DNA from: an uncultured bacterium
GTDB lineage: Bacteria > Cyanobacteriota > Vampirovibrionia > LMEP-6097
Assembly (NCBI GenBank): GCA_903930015.1
Contig: CAIYXB010000222.1
Span: 1-34,402 of the forward strand
Length of the DNA: 34,402 nucleotides
Direction of reading: 5' to 3'
Part shown: positions 6,137 through 13,851 of the stretch, piece after piece
How the letters are laid out: each line of letters begins with the position of its first letter
How positions within the stretch are numbered: position 1 is the stretch's first letter
Program-made: the position numbers and the translations under genes
The notes under the pieces: model-generated
What the model was told of the DNA's origin: nothing
The model's input: the letters and a program-made list of their open reading frames with translations, nothing else
Databases searched by the model: none

Positions 6137-7699
6137 TTATAGTTTTTGTAAGTTTTTTTTGTAATCTTGAGCTTGCCTTAAAATAAGCTCTTGTTCAATA
6201 GTATCCATTTTATCCCAAACTCTATAAACCATTGACATTCTCATATTGTTTGATAATTTTTCCTTATGTTTAGCTAGAAAATCCCAATAAAAGGAATTAA
6301 AAGGGCAAGGTTCTTTTTTATCTCCTACTTTTGAGTATTTGCTTTTATAGTCGTAGTGACAATTTTTACAATAGTCGCTCATTTTGTTTACATAGTTTGC
6401 GCTACTTATATAAGGTTTTGTGGCAACTCCACCTCCATCAGCCCATTGGCTCATACCACGTGTGTTAGTGATTTCAACCCAATCCAGAGCATCTATATAT
6501 ATACCTAAATACCAGGCGTCAACCTCATCAGGATGTACTTCTGCCATAAGCGCAAAATTACCAGTTATCATAAGTCTTTGGATATGATGTGCATACGCAT
6601 TATCAAGAGAATTTTGGATGCAATTTTTTAAACAGTTCATTTTAGTTTTTCCATCCCAGTAAAATTTTGGTAATTGTTTTTCATTATCAAAAAAATTAGT
6701 TTTTGCAAAACCTGGCATTTTGATCCAATAAAATGAGCGCATATATTCTCGCCAGCCTAGAATTTGCCTTATGAACCCCTCTACCTGTGAGATCTCTAGA
6801 TCTATACTATTATTTTTGTATTTAGCTTCAGCTTTTTCTATAACTTCAAGGGGTGAGAGCATTTTGGTATTTAAAGCAAATGACAGTCTACTGTGAAAGC
6901 CATACTCATGTCTCTCTGACATAGCGTCTTGATAATCACCAAATTTTATAAGTAGATTTTCAATAAAATAATCAAGAATTTCCAGAGACTGTTTTCTGTT
7001 GATAGGATATTCAAAACACTTTGGATTTTTGATATTGCCGATAGTTTTGATTTTTGATTTTTGTATCATCTCGTAAATATCGGAAACATCATTATGAAAA
7101 GCTTTGTGAGTGGGTATATTTATTTTTGCAGGAAACTTATTCCTGTTTTCTGTATCAAAATTCCATTTACCTAAAAGTGGTTTATCTTCGTGCATAAGAA
7201 CGTTATACTTTTTGCGCATTCTTCGATAAAAACTCTCCATTAAATATTTTTCTTTTTTGCCAAACATTTCCTCTAATTCATTGCGATCAGCTAGAAAATG
7301 CTCAGCCCCATTGATTTCAAGCTCTATGTCGAGTGTTTTTAAATACTTCTTGAAATACTGATCTAGCCTATATTCGTCTGACTCTATCATTTCAAATTTA
7401 ATGAATTTTTGTGTTTGTAAAATTTCATCTAAGTTTTTTGCAAAATCTTGGTGATTATTTTTATCATCTAGCTTCAAGTAAATAAAGCTGTGACCTTTCT
7501 TCTCGTGATGATTTTTAAATTCACGCATTGCAGCAAAAAAACCTAAAACCTTTTGTATATGGTGGGAGGCGTAGTCTGTTTCGGAGCGTATCTCCATCAT
7601 TACATATTGAATTAAAGGATCAGGTTTTTCTTCAAACCAACTGTGCTTATAATTAAGTTGATCACCAAGTATTAGTCTTAATGTTTTTTCTTTTGACAT
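6137..7699 (-). CDS. FeS-type (6-4) photolyase/cryptochrome
   Basis: A 520-residue protein of the COG3046 group (prokaryotic FeS-BCP photolyases, PhrB/CryB type), which use light and FAD to repair (6-4) photoproducts or act as photoreceptors. It opens LRLILGDQLNYKHSWF. The antenna-binding Rossmann domain is about residues 1-200 and the helical FAD domain about 240-500. The HHIQRLM segment at 371-377 matches the catalytic histidine region. Cysteines C356, C444, C447 and C465 match the four ligands of the [4Fe-4S] cluster (CKNCHYD and EPCPFNSFYW). Length and motifs are complete. It heads the operon with MATE, a small membrane protein and DUF2237, and starts only 16 nt from the divergent membrane-protein gene, so the two share one promoter region. 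Confidence 0.92.
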   Translation of the reverse strand: MSKEKTLRLILGDQLNYKHSWFEEKPDPLIQYVMMEIRSETDYASHHIQKVLGFFAAMREFKNHHEKKGHSFIYLKLDDKNNHQDFAKNLDEILQTQKFIKFEMIESDEYRLDQYFKKYLKTLDIELEINGAEHFLADRNELEEMFGKKEKYLMESFYRRMRKKYNVLMHEDKPLLGKWNFDTENRNKFPAKINIPTHKAFHNDVSDIYEMIQKSKIKTIGNIKNPKCFEYPINRKQSLEILDYFIENLLIKFGDYQDAMSERHEYGFHSRLSFALNTKMLSPLEVIEKAEAKYKNNSIDLEISQVEGFIRQILGWREYMRSFYWIKMPGFAKTNFFDNEKQLPKFYWDGKTKMNCLKNCIQNSLDNAYAHHIQRLMITGNFALMAEVHPDEVDAWYLGIYIDALDWVEITNTRGMSQWADGGGVATKPYISSANYVNKMSDYCKNCHYDYKSKYSKVGDKKEPCPFNSFYWDFLAKHKEKLSNNMRMSMVYRVWDKMDTIEQELILRQAQDYKKNLQKL

Positions 7700-7715
7700 A
7701 TGTTAGTTTTTAAAT

Positions 7716-8189
7716 ATGAACTTGTTTATCATAAGCCTTATCTTAAATATTTTTAGTTGCGCTTTTATGACTGGTGTAATATGGCTCGTACAAGTCGTAA
7801 ATTATCCCCTTTATAGACATGTGGGTATTGAGAATTTTACTCAATATCAAGGAGAACATATACGCCGAATTACACGAGTAGTTGCTCCTATAATGATCAT
7901 TGAACTCTTTACTAGCCTTGGTTTAATTAGTTTTTTACCACTTGAACTAGCGCAGCAAAATATCCTATACCCACTATTGATAAATTTTGTTCTTGTAGTT
8001 TTGATATGGCTTGCGACAGTCTCTTATTCAGTTCCTATTCATCAAAATCTCAAAGATTCTTGGAGTCAAGAACTTTACTTGAAACTACTCGCTACGAACT
8101 GGACAAGAACTATTGCTTGGACAATTAGATCTTTTATAAACACCTTGATTTTGTATCAACTCATAATAAGATTTGAAATTATACGTTAA
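7716..8189 (+). CDS. Four-TM membrane protein (DUF1772-like)
   Basis: A 157-residue integral membrane protein with about four helices: 1-28, 55-75, 82-106 and 130-152. The first helix runs into TGVIWLVQVVNYPLYRHVG and then YQGEHIRRITRVVAPIM, a conserved pattern of small membrane proteins related to DUF1772 that often neighbour photolyase genes. The function of this group is not known. It is transcribed away from the photolyase gene with 16 nt between the two start codons, and it precedes the rhodopsin gene by 128 nt. I infer a link to light stress from this placement. No ribosome site is visible at the ATG. Confidence 0.7.
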   Translation: MNLFIISLILNIFSCAFMTGVIWLVQVVNYPLYRHVGIENFTQYQGEHIRRITRVVAPIMIIELFTSLGLISFLPLELAQQNILYPLLINFVLVVLIWLATVSYSVPIHQNLKDSWSQELYLKLLATNWTRTIAWTIRSFINTLILYQLIIRFEIIR

Positions 8190-8275
8190 TTAAACAAGCA
8201 AAATGCGGATTAGATATTTTCTTATCCTCGTACCTAAATTATTCTCAAAAATTGCATTTGGGTTAGCATGATTGG

Positions 8276-8312
8276 TGATATATTTAGGAAGTTAATAACA
8301 TAAGCAAAGGAG
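8276..8312 (+). promoter_or_regulatory. Rhodopsin promoter and ribosome site
   Basis: TGATATATT at 8276-8284 is an extended -10 box (TG, one base, TATATT). Transcription from about 8291 would give a short leader that contains the strong AAAGGAGA ribosome site at 8306-8313. No good -35 hexamer is visible, as is usual for extended -10 promoters. Confidence 0.5.
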
Positions 8313-8317
8313 AAATT

Positions 8318-9058
8318 ATGGATTTATTAGTTTTAGCTACCCAGTATTTGTTTTGGGTTGGTTTTGTTGGCATGGCTGCAGGTACTTTATACTTTTTAGT
8401 GGAAAGAGACAGTCTTCCAGAAAAATACAAGTCTACTGCTACAGTTGCAGCTCTTGTAACTTTTGTTGCAGCAATTCATTACCATGCAATGAAACATTAT
8501 GTTGGAACAGATGGTTCAATTGACTCACTGTTAACATTCCCAACAGAAATTAGATATATCGATTGGTTAGTAACAACACCATTGCTCCTAATAAAATTTC
8601 CAACAATTTTAAGGCTTCCTAAGGCTGAGTCTGGTTCTTTACTCACAAAGCTAGTTTTTGCAGATATCATAATGATTGTTACAGGATATGTTGGAGAGAC
8701 TTCTATTAACAGTGCTGGAGCAGCAACTAGTACAGGCTGGATTATGTTCGCTGTAAGTATGGTTGCTTGGCTTTATATTGTGAGTATTTTATTTGGAAAA
8801 GTAACAGAAGCTGCGCAAAAAGAGCCAGAAGAGATAAAACAAGGATTACTCTCTATGAGATCTTTTGTTCTTATAGGTTGGGCCATTTACCCAATTGGTT
8901 ATTTAGTCACTTTACTAGTATCAGGAGATGGAGCAGAAATGGCTATTGTACTAAGAGAGTTCATTTACAACATTGCTGATTTAATCAATAAAGTTGGATT
9001 TGGTCTTGTAGCTATACTTTCAATTAAGGCTGCTACAAATGCTGGCAAAGTACAATAA
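8318..9058 (+). CDS. Proteorhodopsin-like proton pump, Asp-Thr-Lys type
   Basis: A 246-residue, seven-helix microbial rhodopsin. Helix C reads RYIDWLVTTPLLLIKF: the proton acceptor is D82, T86 follows, and K93 stands where proteorhodopsin has its Glu proton donor. The pattern is therefore D-T-K, as in the Exiguobacterium pump ESR. H54 (AAIHYH) matches the acceptor-coupled histidine of proteorhodopsin, and L90 at the spectral-tuning site predicts green absorption. Helix G has D221 and the retinal Schiff-base K225 in NIADLINKVGFG. It should pump protons outward and add to the membrane potential in light. A Phe (F144) at what I align with the carotenoid-antenna opening argues against an antenna. 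The last 20 nt overlap the start of blh. Confidence 0.93.
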   Translation: MDLLVLATQYLFWVGFVGMAAGTLYFLVERDSLPEKYKSTATVAALVTFVAAIHYHAMKHYVGTDGSIDSLLTFPTEIRYIDWLVTTPLLLIKFPTILRLPKAESGSLLTKLVFADIIMIVTGYVGETSINSAGAATSTGWIMFAVSMVAWLYIVSILFGKVTEAAQKEPEEIKQGLLSMRSFVLIGWAIYPIGYLVTLLVSGDGAEMAIVLREFIYNIADLINKVGFGLVAILSIKAATNAGKVQ

Positions 9059-9965
9059 ATACTTTTCACACCAATTAATATTCATTTTAATAGCATCAAG
9101 CTTTTTAGTGCTTGGTGCTATTAATTTTTTTGAAGACTTAAATTTTCAGATATATCTAGTTGCAATTTCAGTAATACTTTTTGGTATACCTCATGGCGCA
9201 TTAGATTTTGAGCTAATGAGTGAACAATCTCTTTTGAAAAAGTATATTAACAACAAAGTTAAATTTACTTTTGCATATTTATCTAGTTCATTTTTAATTT
9301 CATTGTTTTGGTTAAATTACCCTGATATTTCTCTATCTTTGTTTTTACTAATCTCCGTTTTTCATTGGGGTGAGTCAGATGCATTGCCAAAAAAAACAGA
9401 TGAATCAAACATAATTAGATATCTTTGTGAGACCACTTTTTATGGATCGGCCCTATTAAGTCTAAATACAATATTCTATAGTCAGGATTTAGTTGAATTG
9501 TATGCTTATTTAAGTGATTCAGAATTTTCCCAGAAAATAGTTGCTGTTTCAAGCCTGGTAGTACCTATAACTATCTCAGCATTCACTTATCTAATTTTTC
9601 ATTATCTTAAAAAAGGTCAAAAGCAAAAAGTCTTAGAAATATCCTTAATATTTATTACAATGATTTGCCTTAAACCTTTGATCGCGTTTTTGTTATATTT
9701 TTGTTTTTTTCACTCACCAAAACACTTGATTGATTTTTTTCATTATAAGAAAGAAAAGTCAGATTATCTAAAAAAAATGCTGCTAGCTTCTATAATCTCT
9801 ATAGGCTTTCTTTTAACTTTTAACTTTTTTATTGATAAAGACATGATTCAATATGCAAGTAGCATTAACTTAGGTCTATTTAGAAGCGTTTTTATTTGCC
9901 TCGCCGCCTTGACGATACCTCATGTCGTACTGGTTGTCTTATGGCACAGAGAATCTAGAAATTAA
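9039..9965 (+). CDS. blh: Beta-carotene 15,15'-dioxygenase, Brp/Blh family
   Basis: A 308-residue multi-pass membrane enzyme that cleaves beta-carotene to two molecules of retinal, the chromophore of the rhodopsin before it. The family motifs are all present: GIPHGALDFEL (H52), SVFHWGESD (H109), FFHSPKHLIDF (H225, H229) and LTIPHVVLVVLWH (H295). The histidines bind the active-site iron. Its ATG lies inside the rhodopsin gene (20-nt overlap), so the two are coupled in translation. No carotenoid-synthesis genes occur in the window, so beta-carotene must be made from a distant locus or taken up. The following gene converges on it after 1 nt. Confidence 0.92.
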   Translation: MLAKYNKYFSHQLIFILIASSFLVLGAINFFEDLNFQIYLVAISVILFGIPHGALDFELMSEQSLLKKYINNKVKFTFAYLSSSFLISLFWLNYPDISLSLFLLISVFHWGESDALPKKTDESNIIRYLCETTFYGSALLSLNTIFYSQDLVELYAYLSDSEFSQKIVAVSSLVVPITISAFTYLIFHYLKKGQKQKVLEISLIFITMICLKPLIAFLLYFCFFHSPKHLIDFFHYKKEKSDYLKKMLLASIISIGFLLTFNFFIDKDMIQYASSINLGLFRSVFICLAALTIPHVVLVVLWHRESRN

Positions 9966-9966
9966 A

Positions 9967-10920
9967 TTAGTAACTATTTTTTATTAATTGATCTGCCAAT
10001 CTTGATGAGCTCAAAAAAGCCGCTTCGATATTGTCTCCGAGCATATAATCTCCGCAGCAAGCGAGGCTATTTTCTTTATCAAATATAAAGTCTGTATTTA
10101 AAGGTTCTAAAGTTCTGCCGTAAAGCCATCTGTGACAGGCAAGATAAATTGGATTTTCGTCTTTAAAACCAGTTTGTATTTCGAGCTCTTTTAGAGCAAG
10201 ATTAGTTATTTCAACGCGATCCATTTCTGCGTTTTCAAGTGACCATTTGAAATTGGTATGTAATATTATGCCCAGAGTTTTATCTCTTTTAGGTTTTTGA
10301 GAATTGATTCCAATCCAATTTAGCATAGAATCTTGTACATTCATTTCACTAAAACCAAAATCAAAATTTTTGGAACTGATTAACATTACAGCAAAATGTA
10401 CTTTCATTTCTACTTTGGAAAGAAACTCAAACTTTTCATAGCCCCTAAATAATTCTGCGGTTTGTTTTGGTGGAGCAGTACTTATAACTAAATCAAAGCC
10501 ACCAAGCCTGTTTCCCTTATCATCGTAGAGGAAATTCAAATCATCTTTTTTAATAACATGATGAACTTGCACTTCATATTTGGAATTAATATTGCTCATC
10601 AAATATTTTGTGAAAGCATTCATGGCTGGGACTGGAACGTAAGTATTTTGTGTTCCAAGTTTAGTGAATTTATCAACAATTCCAGCTTGTTCTAGTTCAT
10701 TAATCAAAGTTTGAAACTCTTTTGTTTCCACATCAATATATTGAGCTCCATGATCAATAGTATAAGTTTTATCACCATCTGAAAAACGTCTTGATGAAGC
10801 TCTTCCACCCGGTCCACGTGCTTTTTCAAAAACAGTCACTTCAAACCCGTTTGAGCTTAATCTGGAAGCTAAATTTACTCCTGAAACACCGGCACCAATA
10901 ATTGCAATTTTTTTACTCAT
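9967..10920 (-). CDS. Renalase-like FAD-dependent oxidoreductase
   Basis: A 317-residue flavoprotein of the COG3380 (renalase-like NAD(P)/FAD amine-oxidase fold) group. The N-terminal Rossmann motif is IAIIGAGVSGVNLASRL (GxGxxG), followed by VTVFEKARGPGGRASSRR, the FAD-contacting signature. IDHGAQYI follows near residue 74, and a C-terminal CGDYMLGDNIEAAFLSS segment closes the FAD site. Human renalase oxidises isomerised NAD(P)H; the bacterial substrates are mostly unknown. The ATG directly abuts the stop of the upstream ATP10-like gene, so the two form an operon. Photolyase and rhodopsin lie next door on the other strand, but a functional link is not shown. Confidence 0.8.
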   Translation of the reverse strand: MSKKIAIIGAGVSGVNLASRLSSNGFEVTVFEKARGPGGRASSRRFSDGDKTYTIDHGAQYIDVETKEFQTLINELEQAGIVDKFTKLGTQNTYVPVPAMNAFTKYLMSNINSKYEVQVHHVIKKDDLNFLYDDKGNRLGGFDLVISTAPPKQTAELFRGYEKFEFLSKVEMKVHFAVMLISSKNFDFGFSEMNVQDSMLNWIGINSQKPKRDKTLGIILHTNFKWSLENAEMDRVEITNLALKELEIQTGFKDENPIYLACHRWLYGRTLEPLNTDFIFDKENSLACCGDYMLGDNIEAAFLSSSRLADQLIKNSY

Positions 10921-11484
10921 TTAATTTAATAACTTTTCTAGTTCATGAGTATTTTTATTGCTCGCTAAACCTTTTGCTTGCCAAATTATTTCATGTTTTT
11001 GATTTATCAAATAAGCATAAATAAACTCTTCGGATTTAATTGAAAGTGAATCTTTGAATTTTTCTTTATCTAAATATAGTGTGATAGTTCTTTCTCTTTG
11101 TTCTTGTGAAGGAATCCCATACCTCATCCCATTATTAATATTAAACCTAAGAAACAAATTCATTTCTTTTATAGTTGGTAGTTCATATACAGCAAAATTA
11201 TTATGCTTGCTCAAAAGTTTTTTTGTTGCATCAAGCCAAGTATCTACATCTTTTTGTTGTTCTCTTTTGAAAGCAACAATTAAAAGTCTTTTAGCTCCTG
11301 TCAAATCTTCCGGTATATTAACGATCTTGCCTTCTAAATTTGAGCCACTAACTTTTGGAAAAAATTTCTGACCTTTTGTTTTGCTGAAAAATTCCACCTT
11401 AGATATTGGTCCTGATGCGATTGGTAATATTGCTGCTTGAGCAAAGCTGCATAATGACAATAGAATTACTAAAAATTTTCTCAC
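10921..11484 (-). CDS. Exported ATP10/thioredoxin-like protein
   Basis: A 187-residue protein starting at GTG with a signal peptide (MRKFLVILLSLCSFAQA, cleavage near residue 17). The mature part resembles the ATP10 family (PF05176), a thioredoxin-like fold: LLIVAFKREQQKDVDTW, then VYELPTIKEM, GMRYGIPSQEQRERT and ITLYLDKEKF, ending in IIWQAKG. The redox CxxC of thioredoxins is absent. In mitochondria Atp10 helps ATP synthase assembly; bacterial members are uncharacterised and probably periplasmic or lipid-facing. A TAATAT box ends 6 nt before the GTG, so the mRNA may be leaderless. It is followed without a gap by the renalase-like gene. Confidence 0.6.
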   Translation of the reverse strand: MRKFLVILLSLCSFAQAAILPIASGPISKVEFFSKTKGQKFFPKVSGSNLEGKIVNIPEDLTGAKRLLIVAFKREQQKDVDTWLDATKKLLSKHNNFAVYELPTIKEMNLFLRFNINNGMRYGIPSQEQRERTITLYLDKEKFKDSLSIKSEEFIYAYLINQKHEIIWQAKGLASNKNTHELEKLLN

Positions 11485-11506
11485 AAAAATATATTAGCCC
11501 AATTTT

Positions 11507-11614
11507 GTCATTGCGAGGCTACGAAGTAGCCGTGCTAATCCAGAGGCTAGTGTTGATTTGGTATTTTAGAAGTTTGGATTGCTTCGTCGTCGTTTCACTC
11601 CTTCTCGCAATAAC
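11507..11614. repeat. Dispersed palindromic repeat (REP-like)
   Basis: The ends GTCATTGCGAGG (11507-11518) and TCTCGCAATAACG (11603-11615) are imperfect inverted copies, enclosing shorter inverted pieces such as GAGGCTACGAAGTAGCC and GGATTGCTTCGTCG. Elements of this CATTGCGAGG...GGATTGCTTCG type are common dispersed repeats in several bacterial genomes. This one lies between divergent genes, just upstream of the HAD gene's promoter. An in-frame extension of the HAD reading frame into the repeat is not considered real. Confidence 0.65.
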
Positions 11615-11641
11615 GGTCCTAGCTATGCCATAATGATAATA

Positions 11642-12592
11642 ATGAGACCAAATTTCAATCAGAATATCATTGCGATTGTGTGGGATTTTGATAAAACCTT
11701 GATTCCTTATTACATGCAAAAACCTCTTTTTGAAGAGTATGGGGTCAATGAAGCTCAATTTTGGTCAGAAGTAAACCAATTACCGACTCTATATAAAGAA
11801 CAAGGAATTACGGTTAGTCCCGACACTGCTTACTTAAATCATATTTTGACTTATGTCAAAAAAGGTATCTTTAAAGGTCTTAACAATAAAAAACTACGTT
11901 CTTTTGGAGCTAAGCTTGATATGTTTCCAGGCTTGCCTGATTTTTTTAGGGTGTGCAGGGAGATTATCGAAACAAATGCTGATTATCAAAAGTTTGATCT
12001 TAAGTTAGAGCATTATGTCGTGAGTACTGGGCTTACTGAAGTGATCAAAGGCTCAAGCATAAATCCTTTCATTGACGGGATTTGGGGCTGTGAATTTATA
12101 GAGAGTTATTATGCACCTGAGCAAGATAAATTAGAATTAAATTCTGAATCAGAGATAAACAATATCGCCTACTTAATTGACAACACTACTAAAACGCGTG
12201 CGCTTTTTGAAATAAACAAAGGTGTAAACATTCACCCCGAAGAAATAAGTGTAAATCAATCTATGGACGAAAAAGACCGAAGAGTACCTTTTGAAAATCT
12301 GATTTATATTGCAGATGGTCCAAGCGATATTCCAGCTTTTTCTGTGGCTAAGAAAAATAACGGCAAAACTTTTGCGGTCTACAATAAAGATGTTCCAAAA
12401 TCCTTTAAACAGGCAAAGCAACTTGTCGAGGATAAAAGAGTTGATAATTGTTTTGAAGCTGATTATCGTGAGGGTACACAAGCCTTTTTATGGCTCACGA
12501 ATGAAATTATCGATATCGCTGATAGAATAGTTGCCTCAAAAAAATCCCAGTTAAGACAAGGTAAAAACTCAGTTCCCCTTCATATTAATTAG
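11642..12592 (+). CDS. HAD-superfamily hydrolase
   Basis: A 316-residue protein with the HAD phosphatase motifs: motif I is IVWDFDKTLIP (nucleophile and acid/base aspartates, about residues 14-20), motif II is probably EHYVVSTGL, and motif IV is IYIADGPSDIPAF. A large insert between motifs I and II should form the cap that sets substrate choice. The reaction is likely phosphate-ester hydrolysis of an unknown substrate. I start it at the ATG at 11642 (MRPNFNQN); 11633 is an alternative. An extended -10 box (TGCCATAAT, 11626-11634) ends only 7 nt upstream, so the message may be leaderless. The frame open back to 11579 is only the REP-like repeat. It is cytoplasmic and complete. Confidence 0.75.
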   Translation: MRPNFNQNIIAIVWDFDKTLIPYYMQKPLFEEYGVNEAQFWSEVNQLPTLYKEQGITVSPDTAYLNHILTYVKKGIFKGLNNKKLRSFGAKLDMFPGLPDFFRVCREIIETNADYQKFDLKLEHYVVSTGLTEVIKGSSINPFIDGIWGCEFIESYYAPEQDKLELNSESEINNIAYLIDNTTKTRALFEINKGVNIHPEEISVNQSMDEKDRRVPFENLIYIADGPSDIPAFSVAKKNNGKTFAVYNKDVPKSFKQAKQLVEDKRVDNCFEADYREGTQAFLWLTNEIIDIADRIVASKKSQLRQGKNSVPLHIN

Positions 12593-12683
12593 CGTAAATA
12601 ATACGTAAGTACTTAATTAATTAATTAATTTAATCTATTACTTCTAAAGAGACTAGGGGTTTAAGCCGACTTGTTTCTGTGAA

Positions 12684-13772
12684 GTGCCTAATACAAAACA
12701 ACAATTCAAAAATATTTTTCTTGGAGTAAAAACCTTATCTACGATATTTGATTTGAGTAAACAAAAAACTCAAACACAAAAACTGATTAACGAAGTTCTT
12801 TTTAAAGAAAGTCATGATGTTGCGTTTAAGATTGTTTCTAAGTATGGAAGCGAATCCTTAGATTACTTCAAAACAACCCCAGATAAATCGATATTTATCT
12901 ATAAGGAAACTTTAATCTCATATGCAGTTTGTGATGCTAACTTGATTGTACTGGGGGATCCTGTCGGACCCAGGAAACAAATTAGGGCTGCAATAAAAAA
13001 ATTTCAAAGCTTCTGCTTGGGACATGGTTGGCGATTAAGTTTCTTTCAGTGTTCGACAAAATATTTGGACAAATTTAAAGTGCTTGGTTTTGAAAAAATA
13101 AAAATTGGTTCGGAAGCAATTGTCGATATAGAGAATTTTAATTTGGATGGACCTAAGAAAAAAGATTTTCGTAATAGACTCAGAAAAATTGAAAAACTTG
13201 GTTATTCAATGAAAGTCTATAGTGATAATGTTGACGAGACTATCTTTAATAAATTAAAAGTCGTCTCAGATGAGTGGCTTGACGAGCCAAATAGAATTGA
13301 AAGAGGTTTTTCTTTGGGGTATTTTTCACGTCAGTATTTAAATGAAAGCAAGATTATGACTGTTGAAAATGACCAGGGTAATATTGTTGCTTTTATTAAT
13401 TTGATATATTCATGTAAAGAAGATCAAGTTACTATCGACCTTATGAGAAAATGCAAAGATGCTCCAAGTGGTGTAATGGATTATATTTTCGTGAAAGCTA
13501 TTTTAGAATTAAAAGATAGAGATTTTAAATCTCTTAGTCTTGGGCTTGCGCCAATGTCGGGTTTTCAAGAAAATGAAAAAGTAAGTTTCACTGAATCTGC
13601 GGTGCACACTATTTTTAGGAGATTAAACTTCTTGTTTAATTATGAAGGACTGAAAGTTTTCAAAGACAAGTTTGCAACAAGCTGGGAGCCAAAATACCTT
13701 ATCTATCAAAATTTGCCTCAATTACCTATGTTAGCTTTTTCAATCAAAAAGCTTTTAGAAAGAATCGAATAA
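12684..13772 (+). CDS. MprF-like lysyltransferase domain (DUF2156)
   Basis: A 362-residue protein matching the C-terminal synthase domain of MprF (DUF2156/LPG_synthase_C, a double GNAT fold). Markers are VLGDPVGPRKQIRAAI, GWRLSFFQCS, LGFEKIKIGSEAIVDI, RNRLRKIEKLGYS, SDEWLD and the late SLGLAPMSGF with KDKFATSWEPKYLIY. MprF transfers an aminoacyl group from tRNA to phosphatidylglycerol and flips the product; here the flippase half with its many helices is absent and no membrane segment is seen. It may modify lipids, or be one of the DUF2156 relatives of unknown substrate. The start is GTG at 12684, with no good ribosome site. An AT-rich 90-bp spacer with a run of TTAA repeats precedes it. Confidence 0.75.
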   Translation: MPNTKQQFKNIFLGVKTLSTIFDLSKQKTQTQKLINEVLFKESHDVAFKIVSKYGSESLDYFKTTPDKSIFIYKETLISYAVCDANLIVLGDPVGPRKQIRAAIKKFQSFCLGHGWRLSFFQCSTKYLDKFKVLGFEKIKIGSEAIVDIENFNLDGPKKKDFRNRLRKIEKLGYSMKVYSDNVDETIFNKLKVVSDEWLDEPNRIERGFSLGYFSRQYLNESKIMTVENDQGNIVAFINLIYSCKEDQVTIDLMRKCKDAPSGVMDYIFVKAILELKDRDFKSLSLGLAPMSGFQENEKVSFTESAVHTIFRRLNFLFNYEGLKVFKDKFATSWEPKYLIYQNLPQLPMLAFSIKKLLERIE

Positions 13773-13812
13773 CCGCGATCTTATTTGAAGTTAACTGATT
13801 AAGCAGAAAAAT

Positions 13813-13842
13813 CTGACAGCTTTGTATTTTATTCGCTAGAAT
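13813..13842 (+). promoter_or_regulatory. Promoter of exported cytidine deaminase gene
   Basis: CTGACA (13813-13818) and TAGAAT (13837-13842) lie 18 bp apart. Only 9 nt separate the -10 box from the ATG at 13852, and there is no ribosome site, so the transcript is probably leaderless. Confidence 0.4.
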
Positions 13843-13851
13843 TTAAGTTTG

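Noticed and set aside
9039-9965. Carotenoid biosynthesis genes near blh
   Set aside because: Neighbours were checked for CrtE, CrtB, CrtI and CrtY motifs; the renalase-like flavoprotein is too short and lacks phytoene desaturase features.
11579-11641. N-terminal extension of the HAD protein from 11579
   Set aside because: The extra codons are the dispersed repeat; the HAD fold begins after 11642.
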